From positions 1 through 32,548 of IMG/VR virus record IMGVR_UViG_3300046471_000232: a stretch of DNA of 32,548 nucleotides, one strand, 5' to 3'. Made by a program: the position numbers and the translations under genes. Below are positions 1-6,343 of this stretch, piece by piece; positions within the stretch are counted from its first letter, which is position 1, and each line of letters opens with the position of its first letter. The notes beneath the pieces are model-generated. The model was given only the letters and a program-made list of their open reading frames with translations. It was not told the origin of the DNA and did no database searches. Source of the stretch: a virus.

Positions 1-987
1 TTATATGGACACTCCGTTAAGTGGGTTTAATGAGACTGCATCCTGCAAAAAGTCCGGTGCAAAGTGCGCATAAACCATGGTCTGTTGTACGGTGGAATGC
101 CCCAAAATTCGCTGTAGTGTAATAATATTACCTCCATTCATCATAAAATGCGTGGCGAATGTGTGCCGCAGAACATGGACAGCCTGTCCGGCGGGTAGGT
201 CTGGCTTCATAGTTCGCAGTGTGTTTCGCACCGTGTCGTAATTGGGCGTAAACAGTTTCCCGGTACTACGTTTTTTCACCATTTTAACCAAGCCCTCTGA
301 CAGCGGTATTGTTCTGCGTCTACCATTCTTCGTTTTCATGAACGTCAGCATGCAGTTAATAATGTGCTCAGCTTTAAGATCTGCAACTTCACTCCAGCGA
401 CCACCAGTGGCCAGACAAAGCAGCACAGCGTTGCGGTTGTCTCCTTCCAGCATATCGAGCAACTGCGTGATTTCTTCCGTAGAAAGAAACGCCATTTCTG
501 GCTCAGCCTCCTTAAGTTTTTTCACGCCTCTGAAAGGATGCTCGCTGTGATATTCATTGGCATCAATCAGCTTGGTAAACATGCCGCTGAATATAGCCTG
601 ATGACGGTTCACACTGGCTGGTTTCAAGCCTTCATTCATCATCTTGACCCGATATTCCGTTATAGCTTTCTTAGTTATCTGGTCAGCTCTGGTCACCCCG
701 ATTTCAGCAAACTTAATCATGATTGCTGAAAGCCTGCCTTTTTCTATCAAACCACGGTTATGGTGCTTACCGTGGTATAGCCACCACAATTCCAGCAAAT
801 CAGTCAGTTTGCGGCGGTCTGCCGGTTTCTCTAACCACTCTTTATTATGGTAGTTAACCAGCACATGACGCTCATAAATCTGAGCCTCACCTTTCGTATT
901 AAATTTACGCCGGATTCTTCTTCCCTCGGAACCCTGCGGCCTTATGTCCACTTCATATCGACCATCATCGAGCTTCTTAATTGACAT
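1..987 (-). CDS. int: P2-family tyrosine integrase
   Basis: Site-specific tyrosine recombinase that inserts and, with Cox, excises the phage DNA at the host attachment site. The 328-aa protein opens MSIKKLDDGRYEVDIRP, an arm-binding N-terminus very like P2 Int, and has a core-binding domain at about 60-155. The catalytic set is visible: R197 (TGGRWSE), K218 as the likely beta-hairpin lysine, H271 and R274 (HVLRHTF), H297 (LGHST) and nucleophile Y306 (MVYAHF). I chose the ATG at 987 because GGAGGG lies 7 bases upstream; a longer in-frame TTG start at 1002 would overlap that site. It lies downstream of the repressor gene on the same strand, as in P2, where the two are cotranscribed. The stop codon is at the very edge of the window, so attL is not included. 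Confidence 0.97.
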   Translation of the reverse strand: MSIKKLDDGRYEVDIRPQGSEGRRIRRKFNTKGEAQIYERHVLVNYHNKEWLEKPADRRKLTDLLELWWLYHGKHHNRGLIEKGRLSAIMIKFAEIGVTRADQITKKAITEYRVKMMNEGLKPASVNRHQAIFSGMFTKLIDANEYHSEHPFRGVKKLKEAEPEMAFLSTEEITQLLDMLEGDNRNAVLLCLATGGRWSEVADLKAEHIINCMLTFMKTKNGRRRTIPLSEGLVKMVKKRSTGKLFTPNYDTVRNTLRTMKPDLPAGQAVHVLRHTFATHFMMNGGNIITLQRILGHSTVQQTMVYAHFAPDFLQDAVSLNPLNGVSI

Positions 988-1039
988 AGCGAAGCCCTCC
1001 AATGGTTACAACTTTGTTCGGTACTGTTTGTTTGTGGCT

Positions 1040-1059
1040 GTAGCAGTCGGCGACTGTAC
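1040..1059. repeat. Imperfect inverted repeat between C and int
   Basis: GTA-g-CAGTC-ggc-GACTG-TAC forms a short dyad in the 102-base gap between the repressor and integrase genes. There is no run of T after it on the minus strand, so a strong terminator is unlikely. It could be a weak processing signal or a protein site. The rest of this gap shows nothing recognisable. Confidence 0.3.
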
Positions 1060-1089
1060 AAAAATCACATATTTGTGCTGCGTATATGG

Positions 1090-1389
1090 TTAGCCAGTCT
1101 TTTGGTCTGAGTGGGACGAGGTTGGATTTTCTGGCCCAAAGTGTGCGAGTGCCGGCGCAATTTGGCCGGAAGCTGGGTCGGTTTCGTCAAACATGAACCA
1201 ATCGCGATACTTGCGAAAGCGCGGGTGTTTGAAAAGCTTAATCCCCCCCTCCATAGGCATTTTGGATTTTCCAGATTCCCATCCGAAATAGGTATAGTAA
1301 TTAACTCCAATTAAATCAGCTATTTCCTTGGATTTTAGGCGTTCAGAATCGCGGATAAGCTTAAGTTTCTCTGATTGCTCTGTTGACAT
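1090..1389 (-). CDS. C: P2 C-type immunity repressor
   Basis: Small repressor that maintains lysogeny by blocking the early promoter. It is 99 aa, the same length as P2 C. The helix-turn-helix lies at about 19-45 (SKEIADLIGVNYYTYFGWESG). The C-terminal tail PASGQIAPALAHFG followed by HSDQKTG is almost the P2 C tail, which makes the assignment firm. The start at 1389 (MSTEQSEK) fits P2 and leaves GGAG 12 bases upstream, a rather long spacing. A TATAAT hexamer at 1407-1412 on this strand would start RNA only about 10 bases before the ATG, so translation may be nearly leaderless. It diverges from cox and precedes int. P2-type C repressors are not cleaved in the SOS response, unlike lambda CI. 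Confidence 0.92.
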   Translation of the reverse strand: MSTEQSEKLKLIRDSERLKSKEIADLIGVNYYTYFGWESGKSKMPMEGGIKLFKHPRFRKYRDWFMFDETDPASGQIAPALAHFGPENPTSSHSDQKTG

Positions 1390-1457
1390 GTAATGTGTAA
1401 TCTCCAATTATATGTGTGTAGACACATGTTGAATCCATCCAACTAGTACTAACTAGT
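1383..1457. promoter_or_regulatory. Immunity switch: face-to-face early and repressor promoters with repeats
   Basis: Rightward: a perfect -35 TTGACA at 1383-1388 lies inside the start of C, with AT-rich -10 candidates at 1406-1413 (spacing 17-19). Leftward: a perfect -10 TATAAT at 1407-1412 with only weak -35 choices near 1430. The two therefore overlap and converge, as P2 Pe and Pc do. Possible C operators are ATGTGT at 1393-1398 and 1412-1417 with its inverse ACACAT at 1422-1427, and a direct repeat AACTAGT at 1441-1447 and 1451-1457, one helical turn apart. Which repeat is the operator cannot be decided by eye. Confidence 0.5.
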
Positions 1458-1495
1458 GCCAGTTGGAGAACAGATAAGAAATTGGAGAATAGCAA

Positions 1496-1867
1496 ATGAA
1501 TGCGGAAGCTCAAAATTCACCCGAGGATATGTTCGAGGGCAATGCCAAGCGAAAACCCGTCGCCATCTCAGAGAGGCCGGGGAATCTGTTATCGAAGGAT
1601 GGCTTTGCTTTATATGTGGGCAAAACTCCCGATGCGATCGTTGCAATGGCTAAAGCTGGCAAGCTTCCCGCCTTTTATATGGCCGACCCGCTAAAGCCCG
1701 GTGGTAATGCGGAGCTTTGGATTAACCGTAAAGAATGGGACAAATTTGCTGACCAGCTCGTTGAGAAAGCTCCAATGGAATGGCACGGATGGAAAGACAG
1801 GATCAGTGCAAGAAAGCCGTGCAATAGAAGAGTTAAATCAACTAAAGATATTAAAAAGGCCAATTAA
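1496..1867 (+). CDS. cox: Cox-like excisionase and repressor
   Basis: First gene of the early rightward transcript. In P2, Cox directs Int towards excision and represses Pc. The 123-aa product has the family core LLSKDGFALYVGKTPDAIVAMAKAGKLPAFYMADP at about 28-63 (shown in parts: SKDGFALYVGKTPDAIVAM, then KAGKLPAFYMADP), a winged-helix DNA-reading unit, then ELWINRKEWDKFA. It is longer than P2 Cox (91 aa), with about 25 extra N-terminal residues and a basic C-terminal tail (ARKPCNRRVKSTKDIKKAN). GGAG lies 8 bases before the ATG. The last codons and stop lie inside a terminator hairpin (1853-1876), which suggests the tail was fashioned when the neighbouring cassette arrived. Family assignment rests on the core motif and position. 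Confidence 0.8.
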   Translation: MNAEAQNSPEDMFEGNAKRKPVAISERPGNLLSKDGFALYVGKTPDAIVAMAKAGKLPAFYMADPLKPGGNAELWINRKEWDKFADQLVEKAPMEWHGWKDRISARKPCNRRVKSTKDIKKAN

Positions 1868-1876
1868 GGCCTTTTT
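1853..1876. terminator. Bidirectional terminator across the cox stop codon
   Basis: AAAAAGGCC-aattaa-GGCCTTTTT is a perfect 9-bp stem with A and T tracts on both sides, so it can work in both directions. The cox stop codon TAA (1865-1867) is in the loop. It would end the transcript of the minus-strand cassette arriving from the right and also much of the early rightward transcript leaving cox. Confidence 0.85.
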
Positions 1877-1896
1877 AGGGAACAACGATGAATAGG

Positions 1897-2373
1897 TTAC
1901 TTAGGTATTCCGCCAGCAATAAAACAGACAACCCGCTCTTGGAAATTGAGCCGGTAATTGCTTTCTGCATCTTCACCGTAAAGAGCAATACATGTTCGTT
2001 TTCTGGCCGGATTGAAAAGAGACATAACTGGAGATGTATCCTGCTCTTCAATTTTATTTCTCTTAATCCTGACTTCCTCTGGACTCAGAATACTAAGTTC
2101 ATCCGCGAGTTGCTGGTATCTCAATGCTTGAACCTTTGCGTTGCCAGCAACTTCGCCCGGCTTGTAGGCGAGTTGCAAGGCCGACATAACGGCGATGATT
2201 ATACCGAACAGCCATCCATAGCCGCTTTGCGCAAAAATGGATGCACCCAGAAGTACCTGAATGAAACAGCAGAATTTGTCGAGCCTACTGTTTAGAGAAT
2301 CAGTCATTCGAGCAAGATGGGCATTGAAATTGATTTCAAAATTTAATTCGTCGGATGGAGATTTCTTCACCAT
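1897..2373 (-). CDS. Two-TM SLATT-like membrane protein, cargo
   Basis: Unrecognised 158-aa protein with two hydrophobic segments, about 33-50 (KFCCFIQVLLGASIFAQ) and 52-70 (YGWLFGIIIAVMSALQLAY), a short polar turn between them, and a charged helical C-terminal part (ALRYQQLADEL at 83-93). Two close TM helices followed by an alpha-helical tail with a tyrosine-rich motif is the plan of SLATT proteins, membrane effectors of nucleotide-sensing defence systems; that likeness is my inference by eye. The ATG at 2373 is only 2 bases from AGGAG, so the GTG at 2370 may be the true start. It lies directly behind a 37-aa gene whose stop overlaps this ribosome site, forming an operon opposed to the early genes. 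P2 has no gene here. A membrane toxin, superinfection-exclusion factor or conversion protein are all possible. Confidence 0.72.
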   Translation of the reverse strand: MVKKSPSDELNFEINFNAHLARMTDSLNSRLDKFCCFIQVLLGASIFAQSGYGWLFGIIIAVMSALQLAYKPGEVAGNAKVQALRYQQLADELSILSPEEVRIKRNKIEEQDTSPVMSLFNPARKRTCIALYGEDAESNYRLNFQERVVCFIAGGIPK

Positions 2374-2378
2374 AGCTC

Positions 2379-2492
2379 CTAGTTCTTTTTTTCGTTTTCC
2401 CCTTCCTGTTTGTCTTGGCGTTCTTGCTGCTGATTAACAGGTGCAGAAGGGGCTGGTTTGTGTAATCGGTGAAATTTTTCTACATCAGACAT
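2379..2492 (-). CDS. 37-aa charged peptide upstream of the two-TM gene
   Basis: Small gene found by reading the minus strand: MSDVEKFHRLHKPAPSAP, then a Gln/Glu/Lys-rich tail ending ENEKKN. The start is backed by a near-perfect AAGGAG seven bases before the ATG. The stop TAG is part of the AGGAG site of the next gene, so translation of the two is probably coupled. The sequence is proline-rich then highly charged, without a membrane segment or cysteine, so it is probably disordered. Its placement before a membrane protein suggests a regulator, partner or antidote, but nothing in the sequence proves a role. Confidence 0.65.
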   Translation of the reverse strand: MSDVEKFHRLHKPAPSAPVNQQQERQDKQEGENEKKN

Positions 2493-2638
2493 ATTAAATC
2501 TCCTTGTGATTGTTGGGTCGTTTTCAGCAGAACGGATCCTATCACAAGGGCGAATATTCGGGGATAAGCACGTAGCGTAATTACACGTAAGTAATTGCTG
2601 TGCAGGTAATTATCAATAAAGTTCTGTAAGGAGGGTGA
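2493..2638. promoter_or_regulatory. Divergent intergenic region with three GTAATT repeats
   Basis: This gap separates the inverted cassette from the replication operon and must hold a promoter for the cassette. A plausible rightward promoter is TTGCTG (2595-2600), 16 bases, TAAAGT (2617-2622), followed by AAGGAGGG before the next gene. GTAATT occurs at 2577-2582, 2591-2596 and 2606-2611, 14 and 15 bases apart; the first two also form an inverted repeat AATTAC/GTAATT. Such repeats across a promoter look like an operator. No convincing leftward promoter stands out. Confidence 0.4.
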
Positions 2639-2806
2639 ATGTCTCAATCAATCTCTATCGCTCCATTACTCTGGAATCATCAGGTATTTTCATGCCGTGA
2701 TTCACAGATAACCCACGGCAAGGGGCACAAGGGAATCATCATTCGCTGTAAACGACAAAGTCAATTTTCACGTATTAAAGATGCGTTTTATCGGAGGCAA
2801 AAATGA
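2639..2806 (+). CDS. Small Fil-like early protein
   Basis: 55-aa reading frame MSQSISIAPLLWNHQVFS ending FYRRQK. It has a strong ribosome site (AAGGAGGG, 3 bases before the ATG), and its stop overlaps the start of the next gene as ATGA, so it is real and translationally coupled. The pattern SLAPLL, then a GKGHKG glycine turn, then a basic CKR segment resembles the short filamentation (Fil) family of phage 186, which blocks host division when expressed; this likeness is from memory and only moderate. The position, first gene of the replication operon, agrees. It is basic and has no membrane segment. If not Fil, it is an uncharacterised early protein. Confidence 0.6.
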   Translation: MSQSISIAPLLWNHQVFSCRDSQITHGKGHKGIIIRCKRQSQFSRIKDAFYRRQK

Positions 2807-3303
2807 CCGTAATCACTGCGGCTATCGTAATGAATCAGCCTGCCGGGCTTCGAGCTGCTGTAGGGGCGCGCCTTGCTCCCGCTCGCTGGCAAACCTCTTG
2901 TGATTTCTATAACAAGATGAGTGAACGTGAACGTCTGACCATCTGTTTTCATGCTCAGTTAAGACAACGCCATTCCGTAATGAAATTGCAGGAAATGAAC
3001 GATTGCGATCGTGAACGTATTGTCTGTGCAATTGATGAACTCCGGGCTGCTTTTGCAAAGTACCGCAGTTTCAGGATCACTAAGTCATGTTTTATCGGAC
3101 GTTTAAATATTAGCGAACGTCGCACTTTATATTTTCATGCAGGACTAACGGAAGAAGAGTTCAGCCAGCCATATTGGCGAATTGATGACGAAACATGCTC
3201 ATGGCGAGAGGCTTTATTTCGAGCGTTACGGGAATTATTTAGCCTGTTTGAAAATGCGCCGACTGTATTAACGTCGGTTCGCCCCGAAACTTACCTCCAC
3301 TAA
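2803..3303 (+). CDS. B: P2 gpB-like replication protein
   Basis: 166-aa protein in the position of P2 gene B, whose product helps load host DnaB helicase for lagging-strand synthesis after gpA nicks the origin. Length and position support B, although I cannot align it to P2 B from memory. The protein has a visible internal duplication: SERERLTICFHAQL at 40-53 and SERRTLYFHAGL at 104-115, each followed by a charged helical stretch (CAIDELRAAFAKY and ALFRALRELFSLF), so it is probably two copies of one helical unit. The ATG overlaps the stop of the upstream gene. A neutral name would be early helical-repeat protein. Confidence 0.65.
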   Translation: MTVITAAIVMNQPAGLRAAVGARLAPARWQTSCDFYNKMSERERLTICFHAQLRQRHSVMKLQEMNDCDRERIVCAIDELRAAFAKYRSFRITKSCFIGRLNISERRTLYFHAGLTEEEFSQPYWRIDDETCSWREALFRALRELFSLFENAPTVLTSVRPETYLH

Positions 3304-3362
3304 TTAACCATTTTTAATTCTGCGCTTGATTGCGTAGGGAATCCCTTTGTCTGGAGCCAGAG

Positions 3363-3605
3363 ATGAGCTTAACAGTTGGTCAGGAAATGAGAAATAAAGC
3401 AGACAGCGAAGCAACGAATTGGATGTTAAATCAGGCACGAAATCAGGCTAAGGCTGATGCAGCAATCACCTTTTCTTCGCATCTGGATTCGCTAATTAGT
3501 CACGCGATTCAAGAGCAATTAGACAGGGTTCAAATTCTTGAATTACTCGGACAAGAGTCCATCCGTTTTCACAACGAAGGTTTAGAAAATAAAGGGGTGA
3601 TGTAA
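3363..3605 (+). CDS. DUF2732-like early protein
   Basis: 80-aa helical protein MSLTVGQEMRNKADSEAT, with a second helix SHLDSLISHAIQEQL and the end LLGQESIRFHNEGLENKGVM. I chose the ATG at 3363 because GGAG lies 6 bases upstream; the reading frame extends further up without a ribosome site. Short all-helical proteins of this type (DUF2732) sit between B and A in P2-like phages; function unknown. Its stop and the next start overlap as TAATG, so the two are coupled. Confidence 0.65.
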   Translation: MSLTVGQEMRNKADSEATNWMLNQARNQAKADAAITFSSHLDSLISHAIQEQLDRVQILELLGQESIRFHNEGLENKGVM

Positions 3606-3823
3606 TGCCAGATTTAATGGATTCCGTGCAGGAAAGAAATCTCGAAATTTTGACTCATCAGGTAGCTGCACATCGTATTCATAGCAATGGGGTATCGGCC
3701 TCAGTGTGTGAAGACTGCGACCAGCCAATCCCTGCGGAGCGGCGCGCTGCATTTCCCGGTGTCGTGCGTTGTGTGCCATGCCAAGAAATCACCGAACAAC
3801 AGAAAAAACATTTCAGGAGCTAA
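3605..3823 (+). CDS. TraR/DksA-type C4 zinc finger protein
   Basis: 72-aa protein with the motif CEDC-x17-CVPC (cysteines in SVCEDCDQPIPAERR and VRCVPCQE), the C-terminal zinc finger of the TraR/DksA family. Full members bind in the secondary channel of RNA polymerase and mimic ppGpp with DksA; phage copies such as P2 orf82 are short, with one N-terminal helix (about 5-27) before the finger. It probably modulates host or phage promoters early in the lytic cycle. The start overlaps the upstream stop by one base. The family assignment is secure; the effect on transcription is inferred. Confidence 0.88.
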   Translation: MPDLMDSVQERNLEILTHQVAAHRIHSNGVSASVCEDCDQPIPAERRAAFPGVVRCVPCQEITEQQKKHFRS

Positions 3824-3825
3824 GC

Positions 3826-4104
3826 ATGATTCGAATTTCTGTAGGTGACAATTGGGTTGTGACGAGCGACTGCTACCAGTTCATTCTCAACAAAAAGAAA
3901 ACTGTTCTTTCTGGCGATAAGAAAGGGCAGGAATATTTAGAAGCCACGGCTTACTACGCCAAAATTGACCAGTTGGTGAAAGGATTACTGCATTTTCACA
4001 TCAGAGATTCTGATGTCCGTACCCTTGCGGAACTGGCTGATGAGATAACTAATATTGGAGATCTTTGCCGGGTTGCTTTTAACGTGACGCAGTCCGGTAA
4101 ATAA
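3826..4104 (+). CDS. DUF5405-like early protein
   Basis: 92-aa protein MIRISVGDNWVVTSDCYQ with the segment FILNKKKTVLSGDKKGQEYL and a helical C-terminus (LAELADEITNIGDLCRVAF). The start at 3826 follows AGGAG at 8 bases; the in-frame start upstream lacks one. The pattern short beta-rich N-terminus, VTSDxYQFILN, then helices matches the DUF5405 family found just before A in many P2-like phages. Function unknown. It is tightly packed with its neighbours in the early operon. Confidence 0.72.
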   Translation: MIRISVGDNWVVTSDCYQFILNKKKTVLSGDKKGQEYLEATAYYAKIDQLVKGLLHFHIRDSDVRTLAELADEITNIGDLCRVAFNVTQSGK

Positions 4105-4111
4105 CGTGCTG

Positions 4112-6121
4112 ATGAATGCGAGAGGGCGTATCGCGCCCTCGCCACCACCTAAACTAATAAAAGCCGACAAGGTTCCTTTTGTCGGCGCATACCCTTGGAA
4201 TGCTCCCCGTCCTGCAATCTCAAAAGAAAGACCTCTTACCCGTGATGAATTCCATCAGGGGCAAGATGCCTTACGCAAGATCCACGCGCTGCCATTTTTT
4301 CTAAGTGGCATTTTCTCAGGCCGGTATGAATATCTTAAAGAAAGCTCAGGGCTGCTGGCTGCACATCGTTACCTCATCAATGTTTTTATGCCACGGATTT
4401 GGCCTCGCATCGAGGTTGTACAGGCTAAATATGCGTTGGCCTTAAGTGGCAGAGCTAATGAAATTTTTACTGATGAGGCTGAGAGTTATCGCCAGTTAGC
4501 TGGAATGAATGATAAAGCGCTGAAACGTCTCGCTATGCAAATTTCATCCCGGCTGTTCACAGAATATGAAGAGCAGAGCGATCGGCTTCTTAGTCAGCAC
4601 AACGGGGTTCAAGCCAAGTTATTCACCGATAGCGCACAGCAGAAAATTTATGGTGAGGTTGCCGGTGCTGCCCGCGTTTTTAATATCACTCCAATGCACT
4701 GGCAAAAATACTGTAAACGCAAACTGGATATGCGCTCAGCGTTCTCCAGCATCGCGCGATTGGTAAATGATGAGTGGTGGATTCGACAGTTAAAAGCGCA
4801 GCGCACTCAATGGCGCGAATCTCTCCTGATTGCTGTTGGCGAGGTTAGTCTGCAAAAGTCTGGCTATGCCAGCAAACAGGCTATCCGGGATGTTCGGGCG
4901 CGCCGTTTAGCAAACATGGAATATCTTAAATCCTGCGATTTAGAAAACATCGAAACAGGGGAACGTATAGATCTCATCGATAAGGTTATGGGGAGCATTT
5001 CTAACCCTGAAATCCGTCGTATGGAGTTGATGAGCACTATTGCAGGTATTGAAAAATATGCCTCAGAAGTTGGTCATGTTGGCATGTTCCTCACGATAAC
5101 CACTCCCTCAAAATACCATCCAACACGCATGGTCGGGAAAAAGACTGATCGCCGCGTTAATTTCAATCATAAGTGGGATGAAGAGGCGTTTTCACCAAAG
5201 GATGGCCAGTGCTATCTGGTGAAAATCTGGGGCAAGATGCGTACAGCATTCAAAGATAACGGCATCAAGGTATACGGAATGCGCGTAGTTGAGCCTCACC
5301 ACGACGCTACACCTCACTGGCATATGATGCTGTTTTGCGATAAAGCTCACCGTCAGCCTGCCGTTGATATCATGCGCCGCTATGCACTCCAAGAAGATGG
5401 TGATGAACGGGGGGCACAAGCTCAGCGTTTTGAGTGTAAGCATTTAAATAAAGGCGGGGCGGCAGGCTATATCGCTAAATACATAGCCAAGAATATTGAT
5501 GGTTATGCTCTGGAAGGTGAGATAGACCATGAGACTGGCCGATCATTGTCAGAGACTGCCGCAGCCGTTACTGCATGGGCTTCTACGTGGCGCATCCCGC
5601 AATTTAAGTCCATTGGTGTACCAACAATGGGAGCCTATCGCGAGCTGCGCAGATTACCGCGTGGCGTGAGTATCGCTAGCGAGTTTGACGAACTTGTCGA
5701 AGCTGCAAGAGCAGCGGCAGACGGTGGTGATTTCGCTGCATATATTTCTGCGCAGGGTGGGGCGAATGTCCCACGCGATGAGCAAACGGTAAGAACCGCC
5801 CGCCAAGTGATTGATGAGTTAAACGAGTACGACGAAGAGATCCAGAAAATCATCGGCATTTATGCCCCTCATCTTGGCACTGACCTCATCCACGAAACAC
5901 GCACAACAAAATGGCGCATTGTCGCCAAGGCTGTTGAAGTTGCCGTTCATCCTTTGAATTTAATAAGCGCCTCCGGCGCGCCTCGGAGTCCTGTCAATAA
6001 CTGTGGGAATCACAATCCGAATCATCAACAGTCAGGAGTGGTTTCACTGGTTAGCAAGGATGCGAAGATGATGGGAGTGCTTAGATATAGCTTCCAAGAT
6101 GGAATGGAACTGAACCAATAG
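4112..6121 (+). CDS. A: Rolling-circle replication initiator gpA, shortened C-terminus
   Basis: HUH-superfamily endonuclease that nicks the phage origin and starts rolling-circle replication. Key sites are plain: the metal-binding HUH motif PHWHMML (H402, H404) and the paired catalytic tyrosines in GGAAGYIAKYIAKNID (Y453, Y457), matching P2 Y450 and Y454. The central body (RRMELMSTIAGIEKY, VGMFLTITTPSKYHPTR, VVEPHHDATPHWH) is very close to P2 gpA. A GTG at 4106 is an alternative start; neither has a strong ribosome site, so coupling to the gene ending at 4104 is likely. Homology stops after RSPVNNCG (about residue 631) and the protein ends 38 residues later in an unrelated tail, about 90 residues shorter overall than P2 gpA (761 aa as I recall). 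The catalytic part is intact. In P2 the nick site lies within A itself. Confidence 0.95.
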   Translation: MNARGRIAPSPPPKLIKADKVPFVGAYPWNAPRPAISKERPLTRDEFHQGQDALRKIHALPFFLSGIFSGRYEYLKESSGLLAAHRYLINVFMPRIWPRIEVVQAKYALALSGRANEIFTDEAESYRQLAGMNDKALKRLAMQISSRLFTEYEEQSDRLLSQHNGVQAKLFTDSAQQKIYGEVAGAARVFNITPMHWQKYCKRKLDMRSAFSSIARLVNDEWWIRQLKAQRTQWRESLLIAVGEVSLQKSGYASKQAIRDVRARRLANMEYLKSCDLENIETGERIDLIDKVMGSISNPEIRRMELMSTIAGIEKYASEVGHVGMFLTITTPSKYHPTRMVGKKTDRRVNFNHKWDEEAFSPKDGQCYLVKIWGKMRTAFKDNGIKVYGMRVVEPHHDATPHWHMMLFCDKAHRQPAVDIMRRYALQEDGDERGAQAQRFECKHLNKGGAAGYIAKYIAKNIDGYALEGEIDHETGRSLSETAAAVTAWASTWRIPQFKSIGVPTMGAYRELRRLPRGVSIASEFDELVEAARAAADGGDFAAYISAQGGANVPRDEQTVRTARQVIDELNEYDEEIQKIIGIYAPHLGTDLIHETRTTKWRIVAKAVEVAVHPLNLISASGAPRSPVNNCGNHNPNHQQSGVVSLVSKDAKMMGVLRYSFQDGMELNQ

Positions 6122-6299
6122 TTAAGAACATCAAATGATTTAAATTCAAACCATAGAAACATCATGTTTGAATAGAGTTCATGAATTCTTTTTTTTGGTA
6201 GATTTGTTGTTTCTGAATTATGATATTTTTCCTGAAAAAGAATTCGAGGCAATTGAAAATATACTGTTAATAGGTTTTATGATAATTAAAAGTCATTAT

Positions 6300-6343
6300 C
6301 TGCTCAACTTTATTTCACGATAAAGCTGAGCAGTGATTTTTTT
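6300..6343 (+). terminator. Terminator between A and the NACHT gene
   Basis: CTGCTCA-a-CTTTAT (6300-6313), loop, ATAAAG-c-TGAGCAG (6320-6333) forms a 13-bp stem with one mismatch, followed on the plus strand by TGATTTTTTT. It ends the early operon. The minus-strand gene stops at 6342, so the hairpin also lies just past its end, though the T tract on that strand is poor. The stretch 6122-6299 is AT-rich and shows no gene. Confidence 0.75.

Noticed and set aside
1-1002. Attachment site core inside the window
   Set aside because: The window begins at the int stop and ends at the ogr stop, so attL and attR lie outside, and no long repeat shared by both ends was seen.
1888-2295. Plus-strand 135-aa reading frame opposite the two-TM gene
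   Set aside because: It has AGGGA near its start but no protein-like pattern. The minus-strand frame has two clean TM helices, is coupled to an upstream gene with a near-perfect ribosome site, and ends at a terminator, so the plus frame is its shadow.
6025-6252. Minus-strand 75-aa frame overlapping the end of A
   Set aside because: No ribosome site, partly antisense to A, and it lies beyond the hairpin that follows the NACHT gene.
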